Source of the DNA: Mikania micrantha | Lineage: Eukaryota; Streptophyta; Magnoliopsida; Asterales; Asteraceae | Assembly: GCA_009363875.1 (NCBI GenBank) | Contig: CM018695.1 | Span: 12,310,755-12,374,754, forward strand | Length of the DNA: 64,000 nucleotides | Direction: 5' to 3' | Shown: one piece after another, positions 46,991-56,227 of the stretch | Layout: every line of letters starts with the position of its first letter | Numbering within the stretch: the stretch's first letter is position 1 | Program-made: the position numbers and the translations under genes | The notes under the pieces: generated by a model | Told to the model about the DNA's origin: nothing | Databases searched by the model: none | The model's input: only the letters and a program-made list of their open reading frames with translations

Positions 46991-49365
46991 TATGTAGGGG
47001 CCCGGTTAATGTACAAAGTGGATAAACGGTACTAAGCGTAGGAAGGAAGCAGAACGTGCCATGTGTCATCTAGGAAAGTGTATAATCGTCACACAAAATC
47101 ACATACCATAATATTATACAAAATCACAGACAAAGTACTGGATAATCACGAACCAAGTGTAAAATCATGCTATATGAAATCACAGACCGTCACTTGACAC
47201 CCATAATCAAGTAATTACCTAGATAAATAACGGACCGTAATTTAACACTCATAATCAAAGACAAACTGTATAAATCACGGACCGTAATTTAACACTTATA
47301 ATCACAGACAAACTGTATAAATCACGAACCAATAATAACATACCATAATTTAACTCTCATAATCATAGACTGTGTTATATAAAAATCACGGGCCATCATT
47401 TTAAATGCATAATCAATAACTAACTGCATAATTGCAGACCAATAATCACGTGCCAAACTTAAAAATCACAGACCAAATAAAAATTAGAAAAAAAAAACTA
47501 TAGAAATGCATACTCAAATTAAAGACTATAAAATTCTCAATTTTATGGTGTAATTTTGTTTAAAAAATAATTAAGTATTTAAAAGTTATTAGATTTTAAA
47601 AAAATGGTGAAACTTGATTTACACACAAAAAAAGTCAACTGGAGTAGGTTATTCATTTTTTTTCCTTTCAGCTTTAATTCACACACATTTTTAGGGGGGA
47701 GTGGGACCACAAGATATTCGCCATTGATTAATTTGATTAAAGGCTCAGAATTCTTCTTATTTTTATCATCAGAAAACCTCTTTGTATTGGAATTTTCCTA
47801 TATATATATACTAGGTTAAATCCCGTGTAATACACGGGTTGAAAACTAAAATATGATATACTTTGAAATAAACTTGTTTTAAATATATTTATTTTTAAGA
47901 AACTTATTATTAATAAACTTATATTTTTTCTAAAAGTAAATGTTTAAACTTTAAATATTTCTTATATATTAAATTTTGATTATTAGAAAAAATTCATATT
48001 TTGTAAACTTTTATTGAATTGTGTTTTTTAATAGAAAAACCTATTTTTGAAGTTACTAAACACTATTTTTTTAATATAAAGAATATATAATGGTATTAGT
48101 CATTAGATTTATAATTAACCAAGGGCTTCTAGCCTAATGGTTATCCCCTTGACTTCCCTATGGGAGGTCTTGGGTTCGAATCCGGGCTGAGGCATATTTG
48201 CTGAAGCAAGGTCAGGGGGTTTACCCAGTTGTGGGGTTCCTCCTGGGGTGGGCTCGGGCATACGCCCTAGAGCGTCAAATCCGAGGGAACGGTTGAAATC
48301 CCGTCTTGGGTGTCGTTGTACCAAGCCGTTCAAAAAAAATAGATTTATAATTATTTAATAAAATAAAGATTAATTATCATTTAATATGAGAGATAATTAA
48401 TTGAAATATAATGGAGTGACATGTGGCAATAAGAGTATGAGAATTTGACACATGACAATACAAGTCTAATAAATTGACATGTGACAAAAATGATGTTTGT
48501 TTATTAATATAGTAAGATAAGATATCTATACTTTATAATAAAAGAAAATAGATTTGCATATGTGTCAACACTACAACAACTCTCCCTAAATTGTTGTCAC
48601 ATGTCAATTTCACTTTTAATTTGAAATGATTATTGACACATGTCACACTATAATTAAAAATAATTTAACTAATAGTTTCTATTTTTATGTTAAATTAAAA
48701 TAACTTGAATATTAGATTTACTAATTTTACATCTTAAGATGAGGTATTATGTGCTACACATTCATATGATTTTTAAATAAAAACATATGTTGCAAGACAA
48801 TAATAAAATATTTAAAATTTTATTTTATTAAAATATTACTAAGGATGGTCTAATACTTTTAATTTTTAATAAAAATGTTAATATTATTAACAATAAGTCA
48901 AATGTTGTATACAAAAAAGTTTTAGAGATTTATAGTTTGCATTTTTAATCATAAAATGTATTCCTATATAGTAGATTATGTAATTTATTATAAATTTATT
49001 TTAATTGTATACTTTTTTGTACTTAATCCCATGTAACACATGGGTTTATAACCTAGTATATATATATAGTAACAAATACATTAATATTGCTTAAAATATG
49101 TTTTTTATTTAGGTAAATTGACCAGTACATGCATGGAGTATAAGGATTACGTACGTACCTTAATTGACTTAACAAAAGGCTTGTTAATCTTTCTAAGGCC
49201 AGCAATAGCATTAATCATCTTCATATTCTTCAACTGTTTGCTTGATATGGAAGTTTCATTTTCTTCAAGAAAATCATTTGACGAGAAAATTGGGGATAAC
49301 AACAAGGACAATAAAACAAGAATGCAAATCATCGAAGGTATATCATGACAAAAACTAGACTGCAT
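36861..49365 (-). CDS. Neprosin-family (DUF239) secreted protein, seven exons, 411 aa
   Basis: Coding exons in transcript order: 49365-49159, 46063-45977, 45271-45065, 40256-40092, 38578-38525, 37719-37576, 37232-36861 (stop). All joins are phase 0 with GT/AG borders and sum to 1236 nt. Residues ~1-30 are a signal peptide (hydrophobic MICILVLLSLLLSPIF; Met12 is an alternative start). Residues ~57-165 are the neprosin activation-peptide region: INKPFVKSIK/SPDGDVIDCV across the first junction, then QLW..KGVSCPNGTIPIRRT. Residues ~168-411 are the neprosin domain: HAIGYVKDVYYYGAKALLNV, SQIWVVADVP, NTIEAGWQ, PRIFTYWT, GYRSGCYNLMCSGFVQ, TNWWLKIG, YGGEVYS, TQMGSGHFP, NCYGVNN and GNYIYFGGPGYNSKC. The Glu of EAGW and of GGEV are present; I infer they are the two catalytic glutamates known for neprosin, a prolyl endopeptidase. 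Introns hold many transposons (3.1 and 4.8 kb for the largest two) yet no lesion is seen in the exons, so it is probably functional and secreted or vacuolar. Substrate unknown. Confidence 0.93.
37797..38071 (-). mobile_element. tRNA-derived SINE in neprosin intron 5
   Basis: Minus strand: TATAGCCTAGTGGTACTCC (box A-like), GGTCTTGGGTTCGAGTC (box B), then a body with TAGGGGGTTTTCTTAGTGTG. It is longer at the 3' side than the 20647-20838 copy and without an obvious A-tail. Not a real tRNA: no acceptor stem or cloverleaf. Confidence 0.75.
38927..39195. mobile_element. hAT-type MITE (CCGGTT family) in neprosin intron 4
   Basis: Ends TAGATGTGGCCAAA and TCGGCCACCTCTA. The 8-bp flanks AGCCAGAC and AACCAAAC match at 6 of 8, consistent with an old target duplication. 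The interior is made of GGAACCGGTTCCGG words. Confidence 0.82.
40054..40090. repeat. (AAAT)n microsatellite touching the exon 4 splice donor
   Basis: About nine AAAT/AATA units end one base from the exon 4 border, so the minus-strand donor reads CAG|GTTTATTTATTT. The microsatellite forms the intron's first bases. Confidence 0.9.
41101..41532. mobile_element. Long perfect-hairpin MITE in neprosin intron 3
   Basis: GGGTATGGTTAAAATGAAAA...TTTTATCTTTTCCC between (TA)n runs. Almost the whole element is one inverted repeat with ~210-bp arms centred near 41314 (arms include AAGCGCCGACCGAATATT and its complement). No coding. Related to 17093-17414. Confidence 0.85.
42026..42408. mobile_element. Palindromic MITE in neprosin intron 3
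   Basis: GGGTAAGGATCCGTTGTTAA at the left; arms share ACCTTAATTGAGGTAACCCA and, nearer the centre, TTGCTAATTCGCAAGC. Flanked by (TA)n, very long on the right. Confidence 0.75.
42409..42444. repeat. (TA)n microsatellite
   Basis: About 36 bp of uninterrupted TA between two MITEs. Confidence 0.95.
42445..42840. mobile_element. Chimeric MITE: left half of one family, right half of another
   Basis: The left part (AACCCAAATAATTAC, ATTATACATGTACAAGACTATG, GAGCTAATTCACGAGC) matches the family of 16397-17075. From about 42645 (GCAACGTTACGTATGTTTTACG ... GGTTTTCATAG ... GTTTTCATTTTATC) it matches the family of 17093/41101. The two ends are not inverted repeats of each other. Confidence 0.65.
42852..43118. 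mobile_element. Palindromic MITE (TTAACCGAATAACTA family)
   Basis: Arms: GTTAACCGAATAACTACATC then TTATTACCTTGGGG on the left, complement on the right; ends next to (TA)n. Same family as the pair at 46440-46940. Confidence 0.75.
43159..44988. mobile_element. Large foldback-like element rich in TTATGGTGTTTTT
   Basis: Bounded by (TA)n on both sides; left GGGGAGGGATATTTTAAGAAGG, right GACTTTTTAGCCAAACCTC then AATC. The left half carries TTTATGGTGTTTTT words and the right half their complement AAAAACACCATAAA, giving a loose 1.8-kb fold-back. No coding. Inside neprosin intron 3. Confidence 0.65.
43617..43730. repeat. 28-bp tandem repeat, ~4 copies
   Basis: Unit TTTATTTATGGTGTTTTTGA then ACTGTAAT, nearly identical copies. 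Confidence 0.9.
46440..46940. mobile_element. Two tandem palindromic MITEs (TTAACCGAATAACTA family) in neprosin intron 1
   Basis: Copy 1 about 46440-46684 and copy 2 about 46685-46940, each with AACCGAATAACTA and its complement as inverted arms around AAGTGGGC/GAGCTCAC-type centres. The outer ends GGGAGATGATC and GATCCTCTCCC adjoin (TA)n tracts; there is no (TA)n between the copies. Confidence 0.75.
46941..46992. repeat. (TA)n microsatellite
   Basis: About 50 bp of nearly pure TA between a MITE pair and the 47000 repeat. Confidence 0.9.
47000..47805. mobile_element. (TA)n-bordered repeat, copy 2 of the ATCACGGACC family
   Basis: GGGGCCCGGTTAATGTACAA start, GCCATGTGTCATCTAGGAAAG, repeated AATCACGGACCGTAATTTAAC words, ACTTGATTTACACACAAAAA then AAGTCAACTGG near 47610. 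Collinear with 32346-33020. In neprosin intron 1. Confidence 0.6.
47811..48522 (-). mobile_element. Non-autonomous Helitron in neprosin intron 1
   Basis: Minus strand: 5' TCTTATCTTACTATATTAAT; 3' hairpin CCCGTGTATTACACGGG then ATTTAACCTAG; A and T flanks as expected. Carries a SINE at 48118-48340. Confidence 0.75.
48118..48340 (+). mobile_element. tRNA-derived SINE with intact target duplication
   Basis: Box A-like TAGCCTAATGGTTATCC, box B GGTCTTGGGTTCGAATCC, a ~150-bp unrelated body and an A-rich tail (CAAAAAAAAT). A 13-bp duplication AGATTTATAATTA flanks it (48105-48117, 48341-48353). Inserted in a Helitron. Confidence 0.92.
48525..49056 (+). mobile_element. Non-autonomous Helitron, head-to-head with the previous one
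   Basis: 5' TCTATACTTTATAATAAAAG at 48525; 3' hairpin CCCATGTAACACATGGG then TTTATAACCTAG ending at 49056 before T. Its 5' end is 2 bp from the 5' end of 47811-48522. Confidence 0.75.
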
Positions 49366-49848
49366 CGTTTTTCAAAAAAATATATATATAAAAAAAAAAA
49401 TGGTTCTTGTTTTCTTTCTTAATTTCGATCTAATTGGAATTAATTTTCTTTTATATTTTGTAAAAAAAGAAAAAACAGAATAAAAAATAATATTCAAGAT
49501 CAGATGTTGTAGGGCTTAATCTAAAATTGTTGATATTTATACTGGTATATGCATGTAACTTTTTTTTTTGAACAGCTTAAGCTTATATGCATGTAACTGA
49601 TTTAATGTCGAGGTTTAAAAGTATTTCGGTTTTTGGAAAATCTGATAATTAAGCATTGGTTCTGAGTTTCTGGCCCGAAATGCAGTAATAAATTACTTGC
49701 AAAACTGATGATTAAATACAGGAATCTGACCAATAAAGCAATAGTAATTAAATATCATAACAAAATGTGTGATTTGATGTTCAAGTTAGAGATGAATGAG
49801 AAATATTGATATAATTATGATTTAATGTATAGACACGTTTTTTTTATC
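49366..49848 (-). promoter_or_regulatory. Presumed promoter and 5' UTR of the neprosin gene
   Basis: AT-rich DNA immediately upstream of the neprosin start on the minus strand, reaching to a SINE. No convincing TATA box or named motif can be picked out; assigned by position only. Confidence 0.4.
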
Positions 49849-49862
49849 ATGGTCATCTAATT

Positions 49863-50124
49863 TTTTTTTTAAACGGCGATCGTACATACCATATATGTTG
49901 TCTTAACAGGGCCCACCGGGCAGAGATAAGACGCAGTCACACCAGATGCGCATAAACCCTCTAGAATGGGTAAACCCTCGCCCCCTATTGGTCAAAAACC
50001 CGATATTAAGCTCAAGATTCCTTCCATCACCTGGATGTCCTTTAAATTGCCCATGACAGGGCTTGAACATATGACCTCTCGGTCACAAGGTGAAACCCAG
50101 CCAATAGGTTGAATTCCCAGGTTG
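49863..50124 (-). mobile_element. tRNA-derived SINE upstream of the neprosin gene
   Basis: Minus strand: TAGCCTATTGGCTGGG-like box A region written as complement of CCCAGCCAATAGG, box B CATATGTTCAAGCCC, and an A-tail (T10 at the left on the plus strand). 14-bp target duplication ATGGTCATCTAATT (49849-49862, 50125-50138). A different subfamily from 48118. Confidence 0.9.
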
Positions 50125-50174
50125 ATGGTCATCTAATTAATTTGATGTTTTTGATGTAGTAGTAGAAGCATATG

Positions 50175-51186
50175 CAGTGGCGGACCCAGAAAATTTTTTC
50201 ATGGGGGGCGGGATTTTTTTAGGCTCGTTGGTGTTCAAGTTAGGTTGGGACGGATCGGGTCGGGTCGGGTTATGTTAAAAAACGACAGTCAAACTAAATT
50301 TCATGTATAAAGACATAATGAAAATACAATATATCTAAATTGTTCACTACGTGATTTTATTTTTTTTATATATATTCAAAACAACATATAGGAGACGTTT
50401 CTAAGTACCCTTTTCTGTATAAAACAAATACAGTTATTGCTTAAATTCACATAAGCAATTCGATTACACAAATTTAACTTCAAGTATTATGTTAATATGT
50501 TATTTAAATTAATAATATAAGTTTTTATAATGGGCTAGTTAGGGACGACCCTAATAATTGGGGGTGTCCAGGACGAGTCAAAAAAAGGCTTTTTAATGAA
50601 TTCGAATATTAAAGCAAGAGTGTATAAAAAAGATAAAAATTGTTGATACAAAAAACTGAACCATATGCGTAACCGAAAAAAATGAACCGAATTCTGATTT
50701 CGGTTTTCGGTTTGGTTTCTAACTATATACGAATTCCGAACTCGGTTTTTAACTGTAACCAAATTTCGGTTTTGGTATGGTTATTGGTTACAATTTTTTT
50801 TTTGAATTCAGTTTGTTTGGTTAACAGATTAAATTGAATTCAGATTTAAATTTGTTTTCTTTATAATATATAAGGTTGAAAGTGGTTAATTTGGATTGGT
50901 TTATTCGTTTTTAATTGGTATATTCAATTGAATTCGGTTTTTAACTGGTTTAGTGGTGGTTTGACTTAATATAATTAATACTAAACTTGATTTTACATTG
51001 GGTTTAAATTATTAGTTGGGCATTTTTCAACTTAGTTTATTAATTAACATTTAGAAATCAAAAGTTTAATGGGGGCGATTGTAAAATTTTACGGAGGGTG
51101 ATCAGAATTTTAACATATATATACTACTAAAAAAAATTTCAAGGTGGACGACTGCCCCCCTTGGGGCACATGTGGGTATGCCCCTG
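50175..51186. mobile_element. Non-autonomous hAT element, 1.0 kb
   Basis: Ends CAGTGGCGGACCCAGAAA and GGGTATGCCCCTG (imperfect inverted repeats, about 10 of the first 13 bases) with an exact 8-bp target duplication AGCATATG (50167-50174, 51187-51194). AT-rich interior with GGTTTGGTTTC / AACCGAATTC low-complexity; no transposase. Confidence 0.85.
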
Positions 51187-51247
51187 AGCATATGTCTCTT
51201 GGATTAAAGATTAAGGATTCAATCTCTCGTAAAAGTATTTTTAGTAA

Positions 51248-51360
51248 TTAAAGACTTGTAGCCTAATGGTTACTCTCTTGACATCTTTATAAGAGCTCCT
51301 AAATTTGAATACATACCGAGACATATTTGTTGAGACAAGTTTTGAGGGTTTACTTGTAAA
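51248..51360 (+). mobile_element. Truncated, diverged SINE
   Basis: TGTAGCCTAATGGTTACTCTC (box A) and CTCCTAAATTTGAATACATA (mutated box B), followed by GAGGGTTTACTTG as in the 48118 copy; no tail. Confidence 0.65.
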
Positions 51361-54300
51361 ATTGAATTATTTACAAATATGACCCTCATGATTATCTAAT
51401 TTATCTATTACTTCAATATCTCTATCAGATTATTAATTATTTGATGGTCGTAATTACTCTTATTATCTTAATTAGGGTTATTTTGGATGTATATAAAAGA
51501 GATTAAGGCGCTTTATTAAGATTGATGAACATCATAACTCACGTATTCCTTATCATCAGAATTGGTAAACCTCTAGGCTTCTCCACCTAAATCCATCCTT
51601 ACCATACACCTTAAACGAGAACTTGATCAGATTAGTCTAAGGAGTCAAGTCAAAAATCAACAATATGCTTACTAGATTCACAAGTTTCATCTGATACTTC
51701 TCATGTTATTATAAATGTTCTTATATACATGTTCATGATCTAATAATAGGAATCGATCATCAACATGTGGTATAAGAAAGATATGTTGATTAATCGATTC
51801 CTAATCTAGAATCACAATCACATATACACACACATACACACACACACATATATATATCATGTTTTTTATGAACATTCAAGAATTTTTTATGAATGTTCTT
51901 CGTTCTTCAAATTTTTTCATGAAAATCCCTTTATTTTGGAATGAAATCAGATTTTTATTGTGTTTTCCTAATTTAATTAGCAACTTTATCTCTAAGATTT
52001 TGAATAAGAATAAATTAATTTAATTTTAAAATTTAAACTAAATACCTTCGATAATTTTCGAAATAAGAACAATTTTGTAGAATCTTATCCAAAAATGAAT
52101 ATTCTCAAATAAAACAGAGAACTTAGGTTCTCTACCGAGAACTCAATTTCTCAATCGATAACTTAGTTGAAACCGGGAGCTCAACTTTTCTACCAAGAAC
52201 TATGTTCCTTACCGAAAACTCTAACAAGGGGTATATATACAAATAAAGTGTTTTGTTAAAATCTTAGACTAATATGTTTTTACAAAACCTTGCTCTATGT
52301 TTTGTTAAAATGACTAAAACATCATGGTTTTCATAAAACCTTAAATATAATTTTGCTAAAACTTAACAATAAGTGTTTCATTTCTATTCAAGGAAGATTT
52401 GTTACATCTTTTTATTTAAGTCTTATTAAGCAGTCATTAGCTTGTTTATATCATTATTTAATTTATTAGATATTTACATGATATTTTGCCTTAAGGCATA
52501 AACGTTTAACTTATGCCCTAAGGTAATGTGTTACATTTATGTTTGGAAACTTAATATGTGCATAATGCTTACAATGTCTCACTTCTGCCTAAAGATAATG
52601 TGTTGGATCGGGTTGTTTAATCTAAACAACACTTTATAAGTATTTCTTTAATACAATCTAACAGATGCGGAAGGTCTGTTAGAAGGATCTCACAAACAAT
52701 CAAACGATGAACAAATAATCTTTGAATAACAGTAAGAACACAAGAGTAAATTCAAGCTCAAAGATATATTTCTCTCAAAGTATTACAAGTGTAAAACTGG
52801 ACAACCACACTTAACAGGTTTACAATGAGAGGTTATATAGCTAAGGCTACAACCGTATACACGTAGGAATACAAGTTGGGTATACTAGACAATACATAAA
52901 GTAAAGCTTATTCTAGTATATTGAGTGTCTTAACAGGCTAAGACACTTACTTACAATCATTACAAATATAGACATTGACTTTACAAAGACTAGTTAAATA
53001 CAAAAGGCATTTAATGTTGTTGATCTTCAAGGCTTCAGATGATCTTTTGCATTTAATGCTGAGGAAGGGAAGTAAGGTGCTGTCTGACTATAGGTATGAT
53101 CTTTTTGTATTTACTCAGACCAGCATGTCTTGTGTCAGTCCCTTTTGTACTAAGAAAGTAATCAGCTACAGTCTTTGTCAGAGGATAAACCTCGAAAGTC
53201 CTTGTCTTTATCTTTGGTGTGAAGGAGAGTCTTCGGAAGTTGTCAGTCTTCGGAAGTTTATGAAGCTTTATCTTCTAAGTACCAATCTTCCGAAGTGTTT
53301 GTTTTGTACAGCCTTCGGTAGGAGTGAGTTACTCTTCGGAAGCAATGCTGCTTCCGAATATGAAATCCTTCCTTCCGAAGGCTGCTTGTCTGTGTAGTCT
53401 CTGTACTTAGACAAATTTGAAGTTTGGTGAGCATCAGCCTTTATTAGTCTTTACATAATGTATTATATTCCTAATACACATCTCATTTTCTAATTAATTG
53501 CTTCTAGTACTTAAACAAATGGGTCTTAACCAAAGTGAAAGCTAATCTAGTCTATTATTTTGATGTTATAGTATACTTTTATCACAGCTTCACAAATATA
53601 ATGGTCCTTATAATTATCTGCCTTAGATCTAAAATGATAATTGATTCCTTGAATTTAAATGTTCCAACCAATACATGATGCTTTGAATCTAGTTCTATGG
53701 TTCATGTGACCAATTCTACTCAGAGATTCCTTACAACCCGAAAGTTGAAAAGAAACCAAAGAACATTTAAGCTTTGAGATGTATAGGAACTATTTGTTGT
53801 TACTGTGAGAACCTTATAATTAATAATGAAAACCGATATGTGTATCAAACTTTATGATACCTTATATATTCATAAAATTTCTAGGACTCTTGTATTAGGT
53901 CGAAAGTTAAACGTTGATGGTTTTTATGTTTCTCATGGTAACGACAAATTTACTATTAAGTATTTGGTAATGGTCTTCTGAATGGTGGCCTCTATAAATT
54001 AGAACTAGACGATTATTTCTTCAAATCTTTTTTGTCACGTAATATTAAAGAGAACTCAACAAAGACTAAAATAAAATGAGACTTGGAAACTTTATCCATG
54101 TTATGGCATCAACGTTTAAGCCATATTTCACGGGATCACTTATCTCGACTTGTGAAGGACGAAGTTTTGCCTCTCTTGATTTCACTGATTTTGGAATATG
54201 TGTCAAATGCCTTAAAGGTAAAATGACAACAACAACTAAGATAGATGCTACTATGAACTTTAATTTATTAGAACTCATTCACACTAACATTAGTGGGCCT

Positions 54301-54520
54301 TACACCATTGCTGGTATAACTGGACATGCTTTTTTTTTGTCATTTTCATTGATGATTATTCTCGTATTCGTACTTGTATCTAATCAAGAAAAAAAATTAA
54401 TCACTTACAACTTTAAAGATTATAAAACTAAACTTGAAAAACAGTTATATCTTACAGTAAAAGTTATTAGATCAGATATTTTTAGCCACAACTATTTGAA
54501 GACTAAAAGGGTAGACTCGT
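51361..54520 (+). pseudogene. Decayed Ty1/copia element (LTR remnant, primer site, protease, pre-integrase, integrase)
   Basis: GTATATAAAAGAG near 51490 looks like an LTR TATA region. ATGTGGTATAAGAAAG near 51755 is a mutated Met-tRNA primer site. Protease-like HMTNSTQRFLT is near 53710. GAG-pre-integrase LWHQRLSHISRDHLSRLVK is at about 54090-54160, and the integrase start FNLLELIHTNISGPY at about 54260-54310, then SFSLMIILVFVLV and VKVIRSD. Several stops and frameshifts. A solo copia LTR (52601-53455) interrupts it. Confidence 0.8.
52601..53455 (+). repeat. Solo copia LTR
   Basis: 855 bp, TGTTGGATCGGG...AGTCTTTACA, flanked by the 5-bp duplication TAATG (52596-52600, 53456-53460). A polyadenylation/U3-like body and a cluster of CTTCGGAAG palindromes at 53225-53390 are shared with the pol-downstream spacer of the copia element at 62870-63310. 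This suggests the LTR belongs to that lineage. The 140-residue open frame at 52975-53397 lies wholly inside it and is not a gene. Confidence 0.82.
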
Positions 54521-54744
54521 AATAGACATAAATAATAAGCCTTACAAGGAATCCAAAAATGACCTTTGTTTTGCAACAACAAAAGATATGTGATAAAAGT
54601 GTAAAGTTTTGGAGGATTAGGCTTGGAAACTTATACCTACATAACATGCTATAAAAGGAAAGGTGGGCGCACACACCCTTACAACATTCTATTTGGGCTG
54701 TCGAAAAGGGAATAAGAAAGAGATAGAAAACAACAACCTTACCC

Positions 54745-54995
54745 AGTATATTCCCACTTTTTAGTAGGGTCTGGGGGAAGAATATATACAAACCTTACCC
54801 CTATCCCAATTGGGATAGAGAGGCTGCTCCGAAAGAGTCCTCGGCTCTAAGTTTTCGTTTGAAGTTGGATTTTAACATTATTTTCACAAAATAATTGAAA
54901 TAACGTTAAAATTAGTGCACTTTTACTTTTTCCCCTTAAGGGCCCACACATATATACATTATATGCGTGCACCACAAATGGGGCGTGCAAGAAAG
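54745..54995 (+). repeat. SINE-like (Au-type 3' module) repeat with conserved extension
   Basis: ATCCCAATTGGGATAGAGAG, GCTGCTCCGAAAGAGTCCTC, GGCTCTAAG as in Au-type plant SINEs, then CGTTTGAAGTTGG, AACGTTAAAATTAGTGCAC and ATATACATTATATGCGTGCA. Collinear with the inverse copy at 17800-18060. Confidence 0.6.
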
Positions 54996-55075
54996 AGAGA
55001 GAAAGTGCTTGGAATTTTAAACCGAGGTAAGAGTTTTCATATTTTCGGTAATATAAGCTTAGAAAAATGCTGGAA

Positions 55076-56227
55076 TCACCATTTCAAATCTATCGAACTA
55101 ACAAAGTCCCAATCTTTATGAGAAAAAATGTAGATCATAGCAAGAGTGAGAGTAAACTCTTTGTGTACTATATTGTAGCTCCACTTTACAACAGGAACGT
55201 AGGTATGATGATGCTTTAGATCATAGAGGTCTTTTGGATGTTCTTTGGGCATTGAGGCTGCTGGTTTGGCTTTTGGTCCTGGGGGAGGTGACTCTGGCTC
55301 AGAGTCAGAGGAGATGGCATATGTTCTCTTTTTCATCTTGGCTATGCTCTTTCTTCTTCTGAGTCTTGGTTTGTCTTGAGCAGTAGCTTGACTCCTCTGA
55401 TCTCTGACCTGCTGTACTTCCACATTTGAGCCCACTGCTGCACCTGTTGTTGCAGTGGGCTGTGGACCAGCGTCCTCAGTTGTTGAGGCCTCTCTCCTCC
55501 CCTCATTAACTGTTGTTTATTGTTTTCTTTCAATCTGTTTACCCTTCTTTATCTTGAACATTGAAGAGATAGGCATGTTATCCATGGAGGGACTTGTTGG
55601 AGGAGAGGTTTGTTCTTCCTTAGGGTTTTGGGGGAAAATGTTGGGGAACATGGCTTTAGTAACTTCCCCACACATGACTTCTTCTCCCTCTCTGATCCCT
55701 ACACCAGAGAGGGAAAACTCTATCCTTGCTCCTCCCCCTAAACCTAAGCCTCTAATTAGGCTTGCCTTTTGAGCACGTATCTGCTCAATTGAAGGCAACT
55801 CACCTCTGGCTACTTTAGCCTTGATATCTCGAATGTGCATATCCATGGTTGAGTTCTTCATAGGGCCTAACTGCCGAGCATGGAAGCCATATTCTAGTAG
55901 GAAAGCTTTCAGGTTGTCTCTGTAAGCCTTATCCCTCTGTGTGTTTATGAGTTTCTTTTGGGCTTTTGATGCAGCAGCTGCCTGTTCCTGTTGCTGCACC
56001 TTGTCCAGCTCGGCAGCCATCTGAGGCACCGACTAGAGCAATACTTCATCGAAATCATATCCCTTTTCTTCAAGTAGAGCAGAGAGTCTGATCCGCTCTT
56101 CATCTTGTGCAGTGTCTGGATGGCCCTTCCTTTTCTTTGGAATCCTTTCCTCTTGTTCAGCTTCCTCCTCTGGGGTTAGTTTTCTTTTTTCTTTGTCATC
56201 TGCTGTTAGTTTTACCCAGAGAAAATG
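55076..56227 (-). pseudogene. C-terminal part of the copia extra ORF (after pol), beyond the solo LTR
   Basis: Continues the 62726-60317 reading. Charged KRKLTPEEEAEQEERIPKKR, LLEEKGYDFDEVLL, then an in-frame stop at 56030-56032. Next come MAAELDKVQQQEQAAAASKA, GFHARQLGPMKNSTMD, GELPSIEQIRAQKASLIRGL, PPTSPSMDNMPISSMFKIKK, and a last frame (55435-55076) with SDSEPESPPPGPKAK and WSYNIVHKEFTLTLA. Coiled-coil-like and low-complexity; decayed by stops and frameshifts. Such long ORFs follow pol in some Asteraceae copia elements and are often compared with the env-like ORF of sireviruses; their function is unknown. Confidence 0.7.

Noticed and set aside
48130..48200. tRNA gene (box A and box B motifs)
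   Set aside because: No cloverleaf or acceptor stem; the motifs head a 223-bp unit with an A-tail and 13-bp duplication, i.e. a SINE. The same applies to 20647, 37797, 49863 and 51248.
52975..53397. 140-residue open frame
   Set aside because: Entirely inside a solo copia LTR with exact TSD; no similarity to a protein family.
54076..54522. Possible single host gene of 148 codons
   Set aside because: The sequence, in the neighbouring frame too, is copia GAG-pre-integrase and integrase, with frameshifts; retroelement debris.
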